Source of the DNA: Psychroserpens sp.
GTDB taxonomy: Bacteria; Bacteroidota; Bacteroidia; Flavobacteriales; Flavobacteriaceae
Length of the DNA: 64,000 nt
Direction of reading: 5' to 3'
NCBI GenBank assembly: GCA_017643165.1
Contig: JAEPNY010000004.1
Location: forward strand, 1-64,000
Made by a program: the position numbers and the translations under genes. Positions 18,601 to 26,988 of this stretch are shown in pieces (the stretch's first letter is position 1; every line of letters starts with the position of its first letter). A model generated the notes under the pieces. That model made no database searches, had not been told where the DNA came from, and saw only the letters and a list, made by a program, of their open reading frames with translations.

Positions 18601-21211
18601 AATAATTTCCTTTAGGAGATTTAAGGCCAACATAAGATTCGTAAGGAGAATAGGTTTTAGTAAAAGCATCTAGAGAAAAGTCACCACCATTTTCAAATGC
18701 GCGTACAAGAAATTGTGCTTTGAGCATTCCAGGTGCGTTCTTACCAATGTCAAGACGCGCTGAAATTTTAGCAATTCCGTTATTGTCTAATTTGCTTTCA
18801 AAGATGTTTAATTCCTCTGTATTAAATGTTCTTACGGGATCGTTAAAACTAAACTCTTTAAATGATTTAAAACTTGTTGTCGTACTACTAAATTTAGCTT
18901 TTACTTCTGTTTTTAATTGTTTTGCTGGAGCACCATGTAACCATTTCACATCAATATTTCCATTTATTGGTTCATTATATGAAAGGATATCTTCATCAAA
19001 ATCAATTTTAATTTTGAGGCGATTTGGTTTAACGGTTTCAATCTTGAGTGATTTATTAAACTGTGCTCCTCCAACTGAGACTCGTGCATTATAATTTCCA
19101 GTTTTACCATCGGAATTTGTTGGGACTATAAATCGATAAAAGTTATTTAAATGATCCGTTGTAACATTTTTAAAAATAAGTTTTCCATTAGGATCGGTTA
19201 CCTCCATTTTTACAGGATGTCCTTCAGGTAGTTTATTGGCTTTGTCATTCAAAAGAAATGTTAGAAATAATGAATCACCAGGTCGCCAAACACCGCGTTC
19301 ACCATAAATATAACCTTTAAGTCCGCGTTGCAACTTTTGACCCGAAACATCAAACTTACTTAAGGATAACGAATTACCATCGGTGAGCCTGAGGTAACTG
19401 GTATGAATACCTTTAGTAATAATGGCAAATGCAGCAAATTTATTTAAATCGTAAGAAGCTAATCCTTCACTGTTGGTTTTGACGCTACCAATTTCCTGCT
19501 GCTGAAAATTAAAGAGTCTTATTGTGGCATTTGCTTCAGGTTCGGTATTGAGAATGTTCGTGACGGCAAAATAATAACGATTATTAGTCCCTTGTTTTAC
19601 TATGACCCCTAAGTTAGATGCTAACAAGTTTTGAGAAATGATCTTATTCTCATTGTAATAAGCATCATGACAAGGATTTTCTCTTTCTCTCCAATTGTAT
19701 CGATAATTTCGATAGCGATATGCGCGATTATCCCAATACGCTTCTTCACGTCGTTCTTGATCTTCGGTTAAGGATTCAGTATAACTATCCTCATAGAAGT
19801 CTTCTTCATAATAGTATTCATCGTATTCATCGTCCTCGTTTAAATCGCTATTCGAATTCGCTTCACAGTTATAAAGGGAGTATGATTTATTGTAACTTAA
19901 TTCTACTCTATAAATAGCTCCGGCATCACCTTTAAAAAATTTTGATAAATCGATACTATAAGCACGCCATTTACCATCATTTTCACTTGCAGATTGTAAC
20001 TGTATGGTTTGTTTTGCGATACGACGGCCAACACGTTTGATTTCATTTTGACTATTACTATTTAGAGGATTATCTTGTAAAAATTGCAGAATATTATCTT
20101 CATAAATTTTAATAATCCTAACATCAACAGCACTTAAGTTAACGGCTTCGAAATTAAATTTAAGGTCGTTTGAATTTGGGAGTATGATACCATTGCTTAT
20201 TAATCTGACATTTGGTTTTATTTCTTCAAATGAAATTGCTTCTGAAAAAGGTTTTTTTAATTTGAAGCCCTCAGTATTCTTAATGCCTTGAAAGACGTCA
20301 ACTTGAATATCACCAACTAATTTAGAGTCTGGATACACTTTAAGTACGTTTCCTATTACACTAAACTTAGGATCTTTCACATTTTGAATGCTAACAAGCC
20401 CATCGAAGTTTTGCTGAGGTTTGATTGGATCTGAAAAGTTGATATATAAGAATTGTTCTGGAGTTTTATAAGCTTCTACATTAACAATTGTAAAATTATT
20501 TCGTCCAGGAATCGCAAGTTCATTTTCACCCGAAGTTTCTGATTTGATTGCTTTGCCATTCCAACTAATGTTGATTTTCGAATCTTCTATCTTTCGGTAT
20601 ATACTGTCAATTTTGAATTCAAAGTATTTGGCATGTGTGTTCATTTCATTGAACTGTAATTTCAAAGTCTTACCATTTTGCGTAGCTGAGATTAATTGCT
20701 TTGCCTGTTCTAGAGATATTATGTCTGCAGACTTGACTACGGCCTCTAAATATTGCCATTCTTTATTGTAGGATTGGAGGTCATTGGTAACGACATTGAA
20801 ATTTGGTGTAATCGTTTTAAATTCGAATACATAATCCTCATAATCTTTAGGCATATCTGTGTAGATTTTCGACAAATGGACTAAGACCGTATATTCTGTC
20901 GCTGGATCAAGATATTCATCAGGTTTAAATACTAATGTGTGTTTGTTGACAACTGTTAGTACGCCTTCCACATAAGGTGAAATCTTTATGATGTCGTTAC
21001 TTATTTCTTGTCCTTCTTCCCAATCTTGGACTTCCTTAGCTAGATTAATAGTAATAGGACTTGTAACAGATTGTAGACCAGAAGTGGTGTAACTTATATA
21101 GTTTCTAAATTTAAAAAGATTGTCAGTGTCTTGATCTATAGTTTTCTTTTTGTTACAGGAAAAAAGAACTACAAAACATAAGGAAACGATGGTGTAATAG
21201 AATGATTTCAT
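15629..21211 (-). CDS. Alpha-2-macroglobulin family lipoprotein with thioester
   Basis: An 1860-residue protein with a lipoprotein signal (VLFSC, Cys 19). Macroglobulin MG domains fill the first two thirds, including a strand motif RGVWRPGDSLFLTF near 640. The central A2M region contains VVEEGLLDLTRF and EKKGYA. The thioester motif is intact: PHGC1414-V-E-Q1417, encoded at 16961-16972. An alpha/alpha thioester barrel follows, then a C-terminal domain. Bacterial relatives such as E. coli YfhM trap proteases covalently in the periplasm and work with PBP1C in repair of breached cell walls. An odd Asp/Glu/Tyr-rich then Arg/Tyr-rich insertion lies at about 450-520. The ABM gene follows 3 bases downstream; pbpC lies further on, beyond an opposite-strand adhesin. 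Confidence 0.92.
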   Translation of the reverse strand: MKSFYYTIVSLCFVVLFSCNKKKTIDQDTDNLFKFRNYISYTTSGLQSVTSPITINLAKEVQDWEEGQEISNDIIKISPYVEGVLTVVNKHTLVFKPDEYLDPATEYTVLVHLSKIYTDMPKDYEDYVFEFKTITPNFNVVTNDLQSYNKEWQYLEAVVKSADIISLEQAKQLISATQNGKTLKLQFNEMNTHAKYFEFKIDSIYRKIEDSKINISWNGKAIKSETSGENELAIPGRNNFTIVNVEAYKTPEQFLYINFSDPIKPQQNFDGLVSIQNVKDPKFSVIGNVLKVYPDSKLVGDIQVDVFQGIKNTEGFKLKKPFSEAISFEEIKPNVRLISNGIILPNSNDLKFNFEAVNLSAVDVRIIKIYEDNILQFLQDNPLNSNSQNEIKRVGRRIAKQTIQLQSASENDGKWRAYSIDLSKFFKGDAGAIYRVELSYNKSYSLYNCEANSNSDLNEDDEYDEYYYEEDFYEDSYTESLTEDQERREEAYWDNRAYRYRNYRYNWRERENPCHDAYYNENKIISQNLLASNLGVIVKQGTNNRYYFAVTNILNTEPEANATIRLFNFQQQEIGSVKTNSEGLASYDLNKFAAFAIITKGIHTSYLRLTDGNSLSLSKFDVSGQKLQRGLKGYIYGERGVWRPGDSLFLTFLLNDKANKLPEGHPVKMEVTDPNGKLIFKNVTTDHLNNFYRFIVPTNSDGKTGNYNARVSVGGAQFNKSLKIETVKPNRLKIKIDFDEDILSYNEPINGNIDVKWLHGAPAKQLKTEVKAKFSSTTTSFKSFKEFSFNDPVRTFNTEELNIFESKLDNNGIAKISARLDIGKNAPGMLKAQFLVRAFENGGDFSLDAFTKTYSPYESYVGLKSPKGNYYGSYFTDTDQTFELAVVDKNGQPVQRKDLEIKVYKIEWRWWWSSSYDNLSSYVSSNYHRPILDQKASTGANGKTKFTIKIPEEERGRYLIRIIDPVSGHATGRTAYFYKNWSGMSTGNDKEAAKMLVFASDKNKYDVGETATIKFPSGSAGRALVSIENGSDVLDYKWVKTSKGETSVQIPITAEMAPNVFVNISLLQPHAISSNDLPIRLFGVTPLLVEDPETILQPELQMPDVLRPKQKFNVSISEAQNKPMTYTIAVVEEGLLDLTRFKTPNAWNTFYAREALGVKTWDIFDDVIGAYSGSIDQVYAIGGDGSAAKGKNKKANRFKPVVTYLGPFYLEAGKTTTHTLEMPNYIGSVRTMIVAGDHTKEAYGSTDKSVQVKKPLMVLATIPRKLSPGEKLTLPVTVFAMESKIKNVELSLNLSSGISIVGTQTQKLQFNKPDEKMAYFQLDVSKAKGFNTIEVVAKGNGEQSSYKVELDVVNPNPITSIFENARLEGNSEQTLEFSTFGVKDSNSAIVEFSTLPPMDFSKRLEYLIQYPHGCVEQTTSSVFPQLFLSDIFDLKYEKRQEIESNIKNGIKRLGNFQRPNGGMSYWIGEQTANDWGTSYAGHFLLEAEKKGYALPLTFKSNWIRYQQQASREWRPSYRRAHSDLAQAYRLYTLALAGSPDLASMNRLREFDEISNEAKWRLAAAYALAGQKEASDALSKTANINFKALDNDYYTYGSPDRNRAMALETLILTKNNASRELAEDVAKDLSSNRWMSTQTTAYSLLAMAKLVEVNGGKAMNFSYSFNGQSNTIKTEHTIAQRRLEVKDGKNILELKNSENNLVYVRVLNSGKLPLGEELKEQRGLSVSVIYQDLNGNRIDESKLKQGQDIVARISVSNLKSQYLYDVALTQIFPSGWEIVNTRFTDYGDTTTSNARYTDIRDDRVNFYFNLPGKGSRGTKVFTVMLNAAYLGKYYLPGTQVEAMYDNDYFVRNKGQWIKVTK

Positions 21212-21364
21212 AGTTGTGAACAGGATATTAATTTGAATCTTAGTTTCTTAATACCTTAAAACTAAGCTTTACTTACACAGATTTTGTTGTATTTCTGCTA
21301 TCTGACGTATTTAAACTAGAATTCGTTTAGTATCTGCAAGAATTTGTATTCTATTATCAAAACA

Positions 21365-22456
21365 TTAGTCTTTGTAGATACCTATTTCTAATTCGCCTTT
21401 GTCATTCATTGATGCACGATACATTCCGGCAGTATTAAATTCTGCAACCATATTGCCATCTTTATCAACTGCAATAATTCCACCATCTCCTCCCAATTCA
21501 GGAACCTTAGTTTGAATGACTTCCTGAGCCGCTTCTTTAAGCGTTAATCCTTTATACTGCATTAAAGCTGAAATATCGTGTGCGACCATTGCTCTAATAA
21601 AATACTCACCCCAACCTGTACTCGAAACAGCACAAGAGTTATTGTTAGCATAAGTACCTGCTCCAATCAGTGGAGCGTCACCAACACGACCGTATCGTTT
21701 GTTTGTCATTCCTCCTGTTGATGTCCCAGCAGCTAGATTCCCATTTTTATCTAGAGCGGCACAACCTACAGTTCCGAATTTAGCATTCTTAATATCAGCA
21801 TCATAGAAATCTAGATAAGCTGATTCTGTATCTATATTTTTTTCTTTTTTGGCTTCGCGGTCTTTAACGCGTTTTAGAGATTCAAGACGTCTATCTGTAG
21901 AAAAATAACTTGGATCAACAATTTGAAGTCCTTGTTCCTGAGCATAGGTTTCTGCGCCTTCACCAGCCATCATCACATGCGGTGATTCCTCCATAATGAC
22001 GCGTGCCAAATTTATTGGGTTTCTCACATTTGTTGTTCCGGCAGAAGCACCTGCATTTAGCGTGTTACCATCCATAATAGATGCATCAAGTTCGTTAGTT
22101 TCAGCATTTGTAAAAACAGCACCTTTTCCGGCATTAAATAATGGAGAGTCTTCCATAATATTAATCGTCTTCTGAACTGCATCTAAACTACTACCACCAT
22201 CTTTCAAAATTTCATAACCTACACGTATGGCTTCTTCTAATTTCGCTTTGTAAGCGGCTTCACGTTCTGGGGTCATGTTCTTTTTTAATATGGTTCCTGC
22301 ACCACCATGGATAATAATGGCAAATTCGGCCTTAGAACTATTAGAGACTTCATCAACTACTTCAGTTTTTGATGAATCTGTAGCGGTAGATTCTGTAGAT
22401 TGTTTGCAGTTAAACAGGAAAAAAATCAAAAAAATAGAAATAAAAATTTGTCTCAT
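21365..22456 (-). CDS. Isoaspartyl peptidase/L-asparaginase, lipoprotein form
   Basis: A 363-residue Ntn-hydrolase of peptidase family T2. A signal ends at LFNC (Cys 17), so it is probably a lipoprotein. The proenzyme carries IIIHGGAGT (about 48-56) and the autocleavage/nucleophile site G-T229-V-G, after which the beta subunit begins; the substrate loops GTSTGGMTNKRYGRVGD and TGWGEYFIR follow. These residues match plant-type asparaginases, which self-cleave to alpha and beta chains and hydrolyse beta-aspartyl dipeptides or asparagine. Location in the periplasm or envelope suggests a role in peptide scavenging. The gene is divergent from the aldehyde dehydrogenase. Confidence 0.9.
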   Translation of the reverse strand: MRQIFISIFLIFFLFNCKQSTESTATDSSKTEVVDEVSNSSKAEFAIIIHGGAGTILKKNMTPEREAAYKAKLEEAIRVGYEILKDGGSSLDAVQKTINIMEDSPLFNAGKGAVFTNAETNELDASIMDGNTLNAGASAGTTNVRNPINLARVIMEESPHVMMAGEGAETYAQEQGLQIVDPSYFSTDRRLESLKRVKDREAKKEKNIDTESAYLDFYDADIKNAKFGTVGCAALDKNGNLAAGTSTGGMTNKRYGRVGDAPLIGAGTYANNNSCAVSSTGWGEYFIRAMVAHDISALMQYKGLTLKEAAQEVIQTKVPELGGDGGIIAVDKDGNMVAEFNTAGMYRASMNDKGELEIGIYKD

Positions 22457-22575
22457 GATGGGATGTTTTAGTGTGCATTAAAGTTAAAGTTTTAAGTAGG
22501 CTTCTTCAAGAGAAAAATGACTTTTTATTAGTAACTTCGCGTCAAAATCTAATAAATCATAAAAAACATTCAAAT

Positions 22576-24129
22576 ATGGAAGCTATTGCTACCGATTTCG
22601 GAATAAAGGAAGCGTTAACAGAACTTGGAATCAATGCTATTAACGAAGGAACGTCTACAGGTTCAAATAACTTTTCTAACGGAGAACTCATTGAATCGTA
22701 TTCACCAGTTGATGGACAGCTAATCGCTAAAGTAAAATCTTCTACAAAAGAAGATTACGAAAAGGCTATGGAGGCTGCAACCTCAGCGTTTAAATCTTGG
22801 CGCTTGATGCCTGCACCTCAACGTGGTGAAATAGTGCGTCAATTTGGTGAGAAATTAAGAGAAAAGAAAGAGGCGCTAGGAAAACTTGTGTCTTATGAGA
22901 TGGGAAAATCTTATCAAGAAGGCTTAGGTGAGGTGCAAGAGATGATTGATATCTGTGATTTTGCCGTTGGATTGTCACGTCAATTACACGGATTAACAAT
23001 GCACTCTGAACGTCCAGGCCATCGTATGTATGAACAATATCATCCTTTAGGAGTTGTTGGGATAATTTCAGCATTTAATTTTCCAGTAGCGGTTTGGTCA
23101 TGGAATACTGCTTTAGCGTGGATTTGTGGTGATGTATGTATTTGGAAGCCTTCGGAAAAAGCACCAATTTGCGGTGTAGCTTGTCAAAACATAGCTGCTG
23201 AAGTTTTCGCTGCTAACGATCTACCTGAAGGGATCTCATGTTTGATTAATGGTGATTATCGTGTTGGGGAATACATGACTAAAGATACACGCGTACCATT
23301 AGTATCTGCTACAGGTTCAACTCGTATGGGTAAAATCGTTGCTCAAGAAGTAGCGGCTAGATTAGGTAAATCACTTTTAGAATTAGGAGGAAATAATGCC
23401 ATCATCGTGACGCCTGATGCGGATATAAAAATGACCGTTATTGGTGCTGTGTTTGGTGCTGTTGGAACCTGTGGTCAACGTTGTACATCAACACGTCGAC
23501 TCATTATACACGACAGTATTTATGATAAGGTTAAAGATGCTATTGTCGATGCGTATCAACAATTACGAATAGGAAACCCATTAGATGAGAATAATCATGT
23601 TGGCCCATTAATTGATACCGATGCAGTGAAAATGTATCAGCATGCCCTGGAAAAAGTTGTTGAAGAAGGTGGAAATGTCATAGTAGAAGGTGGCGTGTTA
23701 AGCGGAGATGGTTATGAAAGTGGCTGTTATGTAAAGCCAGCCATAGCTGAGGCAGATAATTCGTTCGAAATCGTTCAGCACGAGACTTTTGCACCAGTGC
23801 TCTATCTACTTAAATATTCTGGAGAAATTGAAAACGCAATAGATATGCAAAATAACGTCGCGCAAGGATTATCGTCTGCGATAATGACCAATAATTTGAG
23901 AGAAGCTGAACGCTTTTTATCTCACGGTGGATCTGATTGTGGAATTGCGAATGTCAATATCGGTACTTCAGGTGCTGAGATTGGTGGTGCTTTCGGAGGA
24001 GAGAAAGAAACAGGAGGTGGACGTGAGTCTGGTTCAGATGCATGGAAAATCTACATGAGACGTCAGACGAACACAATTAATTATACCACAGAGTTACCAC
24101 TAGCTCAGGGAATAAAGTTTGACTTATAA
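22576..24129 (+). CDS. ALDH7-type aldehyde dehydrogenase (probable L-aminoadipate-semialdehyde dehydrogenase)
   Basis: A 517-residue enzyme; the start at ATG 22576 (MEAIATDFG) is chosen because the upstream in-frame extension from a GTG is not conserved-looking and overlaps the promoter region. NAD-binding and substrate motifs are present: FNFPVAVWSWN, WKPSEKAP, LELGGNNA (catalytic Glu), GQRCTSTRR (catalytic Cys) and ETFAPVLY. The FNFPVAV and GNN patterns fit the ALDH7/antiquitin family, which oxidises alpha-aminoadipic semialdehyde (piperideine-6-carboxylate) in lysine breakdown. No other lysine-degradation gene is adjacent. A terminator follows. Confidence 0.85.
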   Translation: MEAIATDFGIKEALTELGINAINEGTSTGSNNFSNGELIESYSPVDGQLIAKVKSSTKEDYEKAMEAATSAFKSWRLMPAPQRGEIVRQFGEKLREKKEALGKLVSYEMGKSYQEGLGEVQEMIDICDFAVGLSRQLHGLTMHSERPGHRMYEQYHPLGVVGIISAFNFPVAVWSWNTALAWICGDVCIWKPSEKAPICGVACQNIAAEVFAANDLPEGISCLINGDYRVGEYMTKDTRVPLVSATGSTRMGKIVAQEVAARLGKSLLELGGNNAIIVTPDADIKMTVIGAVFGAVGTCGQRCTSTRRLIIHDSIYDKVKDAIVDAYQQLRIGNPLDENNHVGPLIDTDAVKMYQHALEKVVEEGGNVIVEGGVLSGDGYESGCYVKPAIAEADNSFEIVQHETFAPVLYLLKYSGEIENAIDMQNNVAQGLSSAIMTNNLREAERFLSHGGSDCGIANVNIGTSGAEIGGAFGGEKETGGGRESGSDAWKIYMRRQTNTINYTTELPLAQGIKFDL

Positions 24130-24150
24130 ACATATACTTAAATTCAAAGA

Positions 24151-24183
24151 AAAACCGTTTCATGTTATGAGACGGTTTTTTTT
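24151..24183 (+). terminator. Intrinsic terminator after aldehyde dehydrogenase
   Basis: A 12-base stem (24151-24162 with 24168-24179, one T-G pair) and a 5-base loop are followed by a run of eight T. Confidence 0.85.
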
Positions 24184-24253
24184 GTGCTCAAATTTTGGAA
24201 TCATTTTTGAGATGAACAATTAAACCAATAGTTAGTGGTTGAGTCAAAATATT

Positions 24254-25624
24254 ATGGAACAGCACCATCTACAACATTTATTTCGCCGAGCAGCATTTGA
24301 GATAGCACCTCATAAGGTGATTTCTATGACCAGTTTGGACAGGAATAGTATTGTCGATGACTTATTCCAATCGTCAAGACATTATTCTGAATTGACTATT
24401 GATACTTCGGAAATGGATCATGTTACGGGACAAATGCTTGTAAAAAATCCGAAGAAACGTAAAGAGTTTGTAGATTGGAATCGCAAACAGCTTAAAAGCT
24501 ATAATAAAATATGGTTAGAACGCTTGATGCAATCAAATGAATCGCTACGGGAACGAATGACATTGTTTTGGGCCAATCATTTTGCGTGCTTTGATTTTAA
24601 CGTATACTTCGTACAACAATATAACAATACGCTTCGTGATCACGCATTAGGGAATTTTGGAGATTTTGTAAAAGCCATTTCAAAAGAACCAGCCATGTTG
24701 AGATATCTCAACAACAGACAAAACAGAAAGCAAAAACCAAATGAAAATTTCGCACGAGAATTAATGGAACTTTTTACACTTGGTGAAGGACATTACAGTG
24801 AAGAAGACGTAAAAGAAAGTGCACGAGCGTTCACAGGATATAACCATAATTTTGAAGGTCAATTTGTACTTAGGAAACTTCAACATGACTATGGATTCAA
24901 AGAATTTTTAGGATATACTGGTCGCTATGATGGCGATGATATTGTTGATATCATATTAAGACAGAAACAATGCGCCCGTTTTATTTGTCGTAAGGTTTAT
25001 AAATATTTTATAAATGAAGATGTCAATGAAGAACGTGTAGAGCGTCTTGCAGATCAATTCTATCAGGATTACGATATTGAAAAACTTATGCGTTCCATCT
25101 TTATGGCAGATTGGTTTTATGATCAAGAAAATATGGGTTCTAAAATAAAATCGCCTATTGAACTTTTAGTGAGCATTCATCAGATTGTTCCTTTTAAATT
25201 AAAGAAAGAGAAAGATGTTTTGAAGATTCAAAAACTTCTGGGGCAAATCTTATTGCATCCACCAAATGTCGCGGGATGGAAAGGTGGTAAAAATTGGATA
25301 GATAGCAATACGATAATGTTACGTTTAAAGTTACCGTCGTTATTACTCACAAATGCCAGAATTGCTGCGACCAAAATTGGTGAATTCGAGGATTCGTTTT
25401 CAAAGTTTCGTAAAGATCGTAAAAACCAGTTTGTGGATATTGAAGTTGACTGGGATTACTTCAAAAAATATTTTCAGTCGATTTCGGTTGAAGAATTTGT
25501 ACCATTATTTTTAGCTTCAGAGCTTAATCAAGGGTCCAAATATTTTTTAAACGGATTACGCAAATCCTCTAAGAAGGATGTGTGTATACAACTGTTGTCG
25601 TTACCAGAATTTCAATTGTGTTAG
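24254..25624 (+). CDS. DUF1800 family protein
   Basis: A 456-residue protein from ATG 24254; a TTG 15 bases upstream is less likely. Family features are clear: HLFRRAAFE near the N-terminus, MTLFWANHFACFD (about 110), NFARELMELFTLGEGHYSEEDVKESARAFTGY (about 175-205), and PPNVAGWKGGKNWIDS (about 345). No signal peptide is visible. The function of DUF1800 is unknown. It is almost always followed by a DUF1501 gene, as here, with 2 bases between stop and start, so the two probably act together. Confidence 0.9.
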   Translation: MEQHHLQHLFRRAAFEIAPHKVISMTSLDRNSIVDDLFQSSRHYSELTIDTSEMDHVTGQMLVKNPKKRKEFVDWNRKQLKSYNKIWLERLMQSNESLRERMTLFWANHFACFDFNVYFVQQYNNTLRDHALGNFGDFVKAISKEPAMLRYLNNRQNRKQKPNENFARELMELFTLGEGHYSEEDVKESARAFTGYNHNFEGQFVLRKLQHDYGFKEFLGYTGRYDGDDIVDIILRQKQCARFICRKVYKYFINEDVNEERVERLADQFYQDYDIEKLMRSIFMADWFYDQENMGSKIKSPIELLVSIHQIVPFKLKKEKDVLKIQKLLGQILLHPPNVAGWKGGKNWIDSNTIMLRLKLPSLLLTNARIAATKIGEFEDSFSKFRKDRKNQFVDIEVDWDYFKKYFQSISVEEFVPLFLASELNQGSKYFLNGLRKSSKKDVCIQLLSLPEFQLC

Positions 25625-25626
25625 TT

Positions 25627-26817
25627 ATGGAAAGAAGAGCCTTTTTAAAACAATCTAGTTTAGCCAGTTCGCTTTTATTTGTACCGAGCTTTATAAGGGC
25701 ATTCGACGCTTTACCTATTAATAAGAATGGATTTAAGCGACTAGTCATTATTCAATTATCAGGAGGAAATGACGGTTTAAATACTATTGTGCCCTATCGC
25801 AATGATTTGTATTATAAAAGTCGACCGAGCATTGCAATTCCACAATCTGAAATTTTAAAAATTACAGATGAGTTAGGATTACATTCTAGTTTAGGACCGC
25901 TTCAAAAATTATACGACCAAGGATTTTTATCGATTATTAATAATGTTGGATATCCTAACCCGAATCGCTCACATTTTAGAGCTATGGATATTTGGCAAAC
26001 TGGCAGTAGTGCCGAACAGACCTTGCAAACAGGTTGGATAGGGCGTTATTTAGACAGTAACGGTATTAAACCTTATAACGCATTAGAAATTGACGATAGT
26101 TTGTCATTAGCTTTAAAAGGGCGAACCATAAATGGTATTGCTGTTAAGGATCCTAATGTACTATTTAGGACATCTCAGGATCCGTACTTTAAAAATGTGC
26201 TAAGACATTATCACGATGAACATTTAAGTGAGCATAATCTTGGGTACTTGTATAAAACCATGATTTCTGCCGAATCTTCAGCGAAGTATATTTTTGAGAA
26301 ACATAAGACATCTTCTAATGCTAGTACCTTTCCAAAAAACGAATTCGCAAGACAAATGAAAACTGCCGCTCGATTGATCAACTCAGGAATTGATACAAAG
26401 GTTTTTTATGCCTCATTAGATGGGTTTGATACACATGCGAATCAAAAGAATAGTCAATCAAGACTCTTAAAAGTCTATGCCGAAAGTATTGAGGCATTTG
26501 TTATGGATCTAATCAAAGAAGGAACGTTTGACGATACACTAATACTAACGTTCTCAGAATTTGGTAGACGCGTAAAACAAAATGCAGCTAATGGCACCGA
26601 TCATGGCGCCGCAAGTAATGTTTTTATTATAGGTAACCAACTAAAAACCCCTGGGATATATAATGAATTAGCCAGTTTATCTAATTTGGATGAAAATGGA
26701 GATCTTAAATATACCGTAGATTTCCGGTCTATATATGCTACGATTTTAGATAAATGGTTGGACGTATCAGATACCGATGTTTTGAATAGCAATTTCGAAA
26801 AATTGAAATTCATTTAG
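25627..26817 (+). CDS. DUF1501 family protein with Tat-like signal
   Basis: A 396-residue protein starting at ATG 25627, which gives MERRAFLKQSS, a twin-arginine export motif followed by a hydrophobic stretch. The DUF1501 features are KRLVIIQLSGGNDGLNTIVPY (about 35), NRSHFRAMDIWQ, SLDGFDTHANQ and FSEFGRRVKQNAANGTDHGAA. The fold is related to alkaline phosphatase/sulfatase-like hydrolases, so a periplasmic hydrolase is possible, but no substrate is known. It is coupled to the DUF1800 gene upstream. Confidence 0.88.
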   Translation: MERRAFLKQSSLASSLLFVPSFIRAFDALPINKNGFKRLVIIQLSGGNDGLNTIVPYRNDLYYKSRPSIAIPQSEILKITDELGLHSSLGPLQKLYDQGFLSIINNVGYPNPNRSHFRAMDIWQTGSSAEQTLQTGWIGRYLDSNGIKPYNALEIDDSLSLALKGRTINGIAVKDPNVLFRTSQDPYFKNVLRHYHDEHLSEHNLGYLYKTMISAESSAKYIFEKHKTSSNASTFPKNEFARQMKTAARLINSGIDTKVFYASLDGFDTHANQKNSQSRLLKVYAESIEAFVMDLIKEGTFDDTLILTFSEFGRRVKQNAANGTDHGAASNVFIIGNQLKTPGIYNELASLSNLDENGDLKYTVDFRSIYATILDKWLDVSDTDVLNSNFEKLKFI

Positions 26818-26988
26818 CTATAAAAAAACAAAAACCCTGTTCCATATTCGAATATTCAAATCTGAAACAAGGTTAAATGTAATTGATTAATAGCAAGGCT
26901 AAAATCGTAAAATTTCATGTTGCGAAATAAAAAAAACTATGAGTGGTAAAAAAAACTGTATGAAAGGTAATTTTTGAATTATTCTAAT

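Noticed and set aside
18720-19094. 124-residue plus-strand open frame inside the a2M gene
   Set aside because: It is on the opposite strand of a well-supported long gene, with no promoter or domain.
22471-22575. N-terminal extension of the aldehyde dehydrogenase from a GTG
   Set aside because: The 35 extra residues have no conserved features and the ATG at 22576 gives a normal family start; the region is more likely promoter and leader.
26826-26873. Possible terminator after the DUF1501 gene
   Set aside because: The stem around AACCCTGTT and AACAAGGTT has a mismatch and a long loop, and no T run follows.
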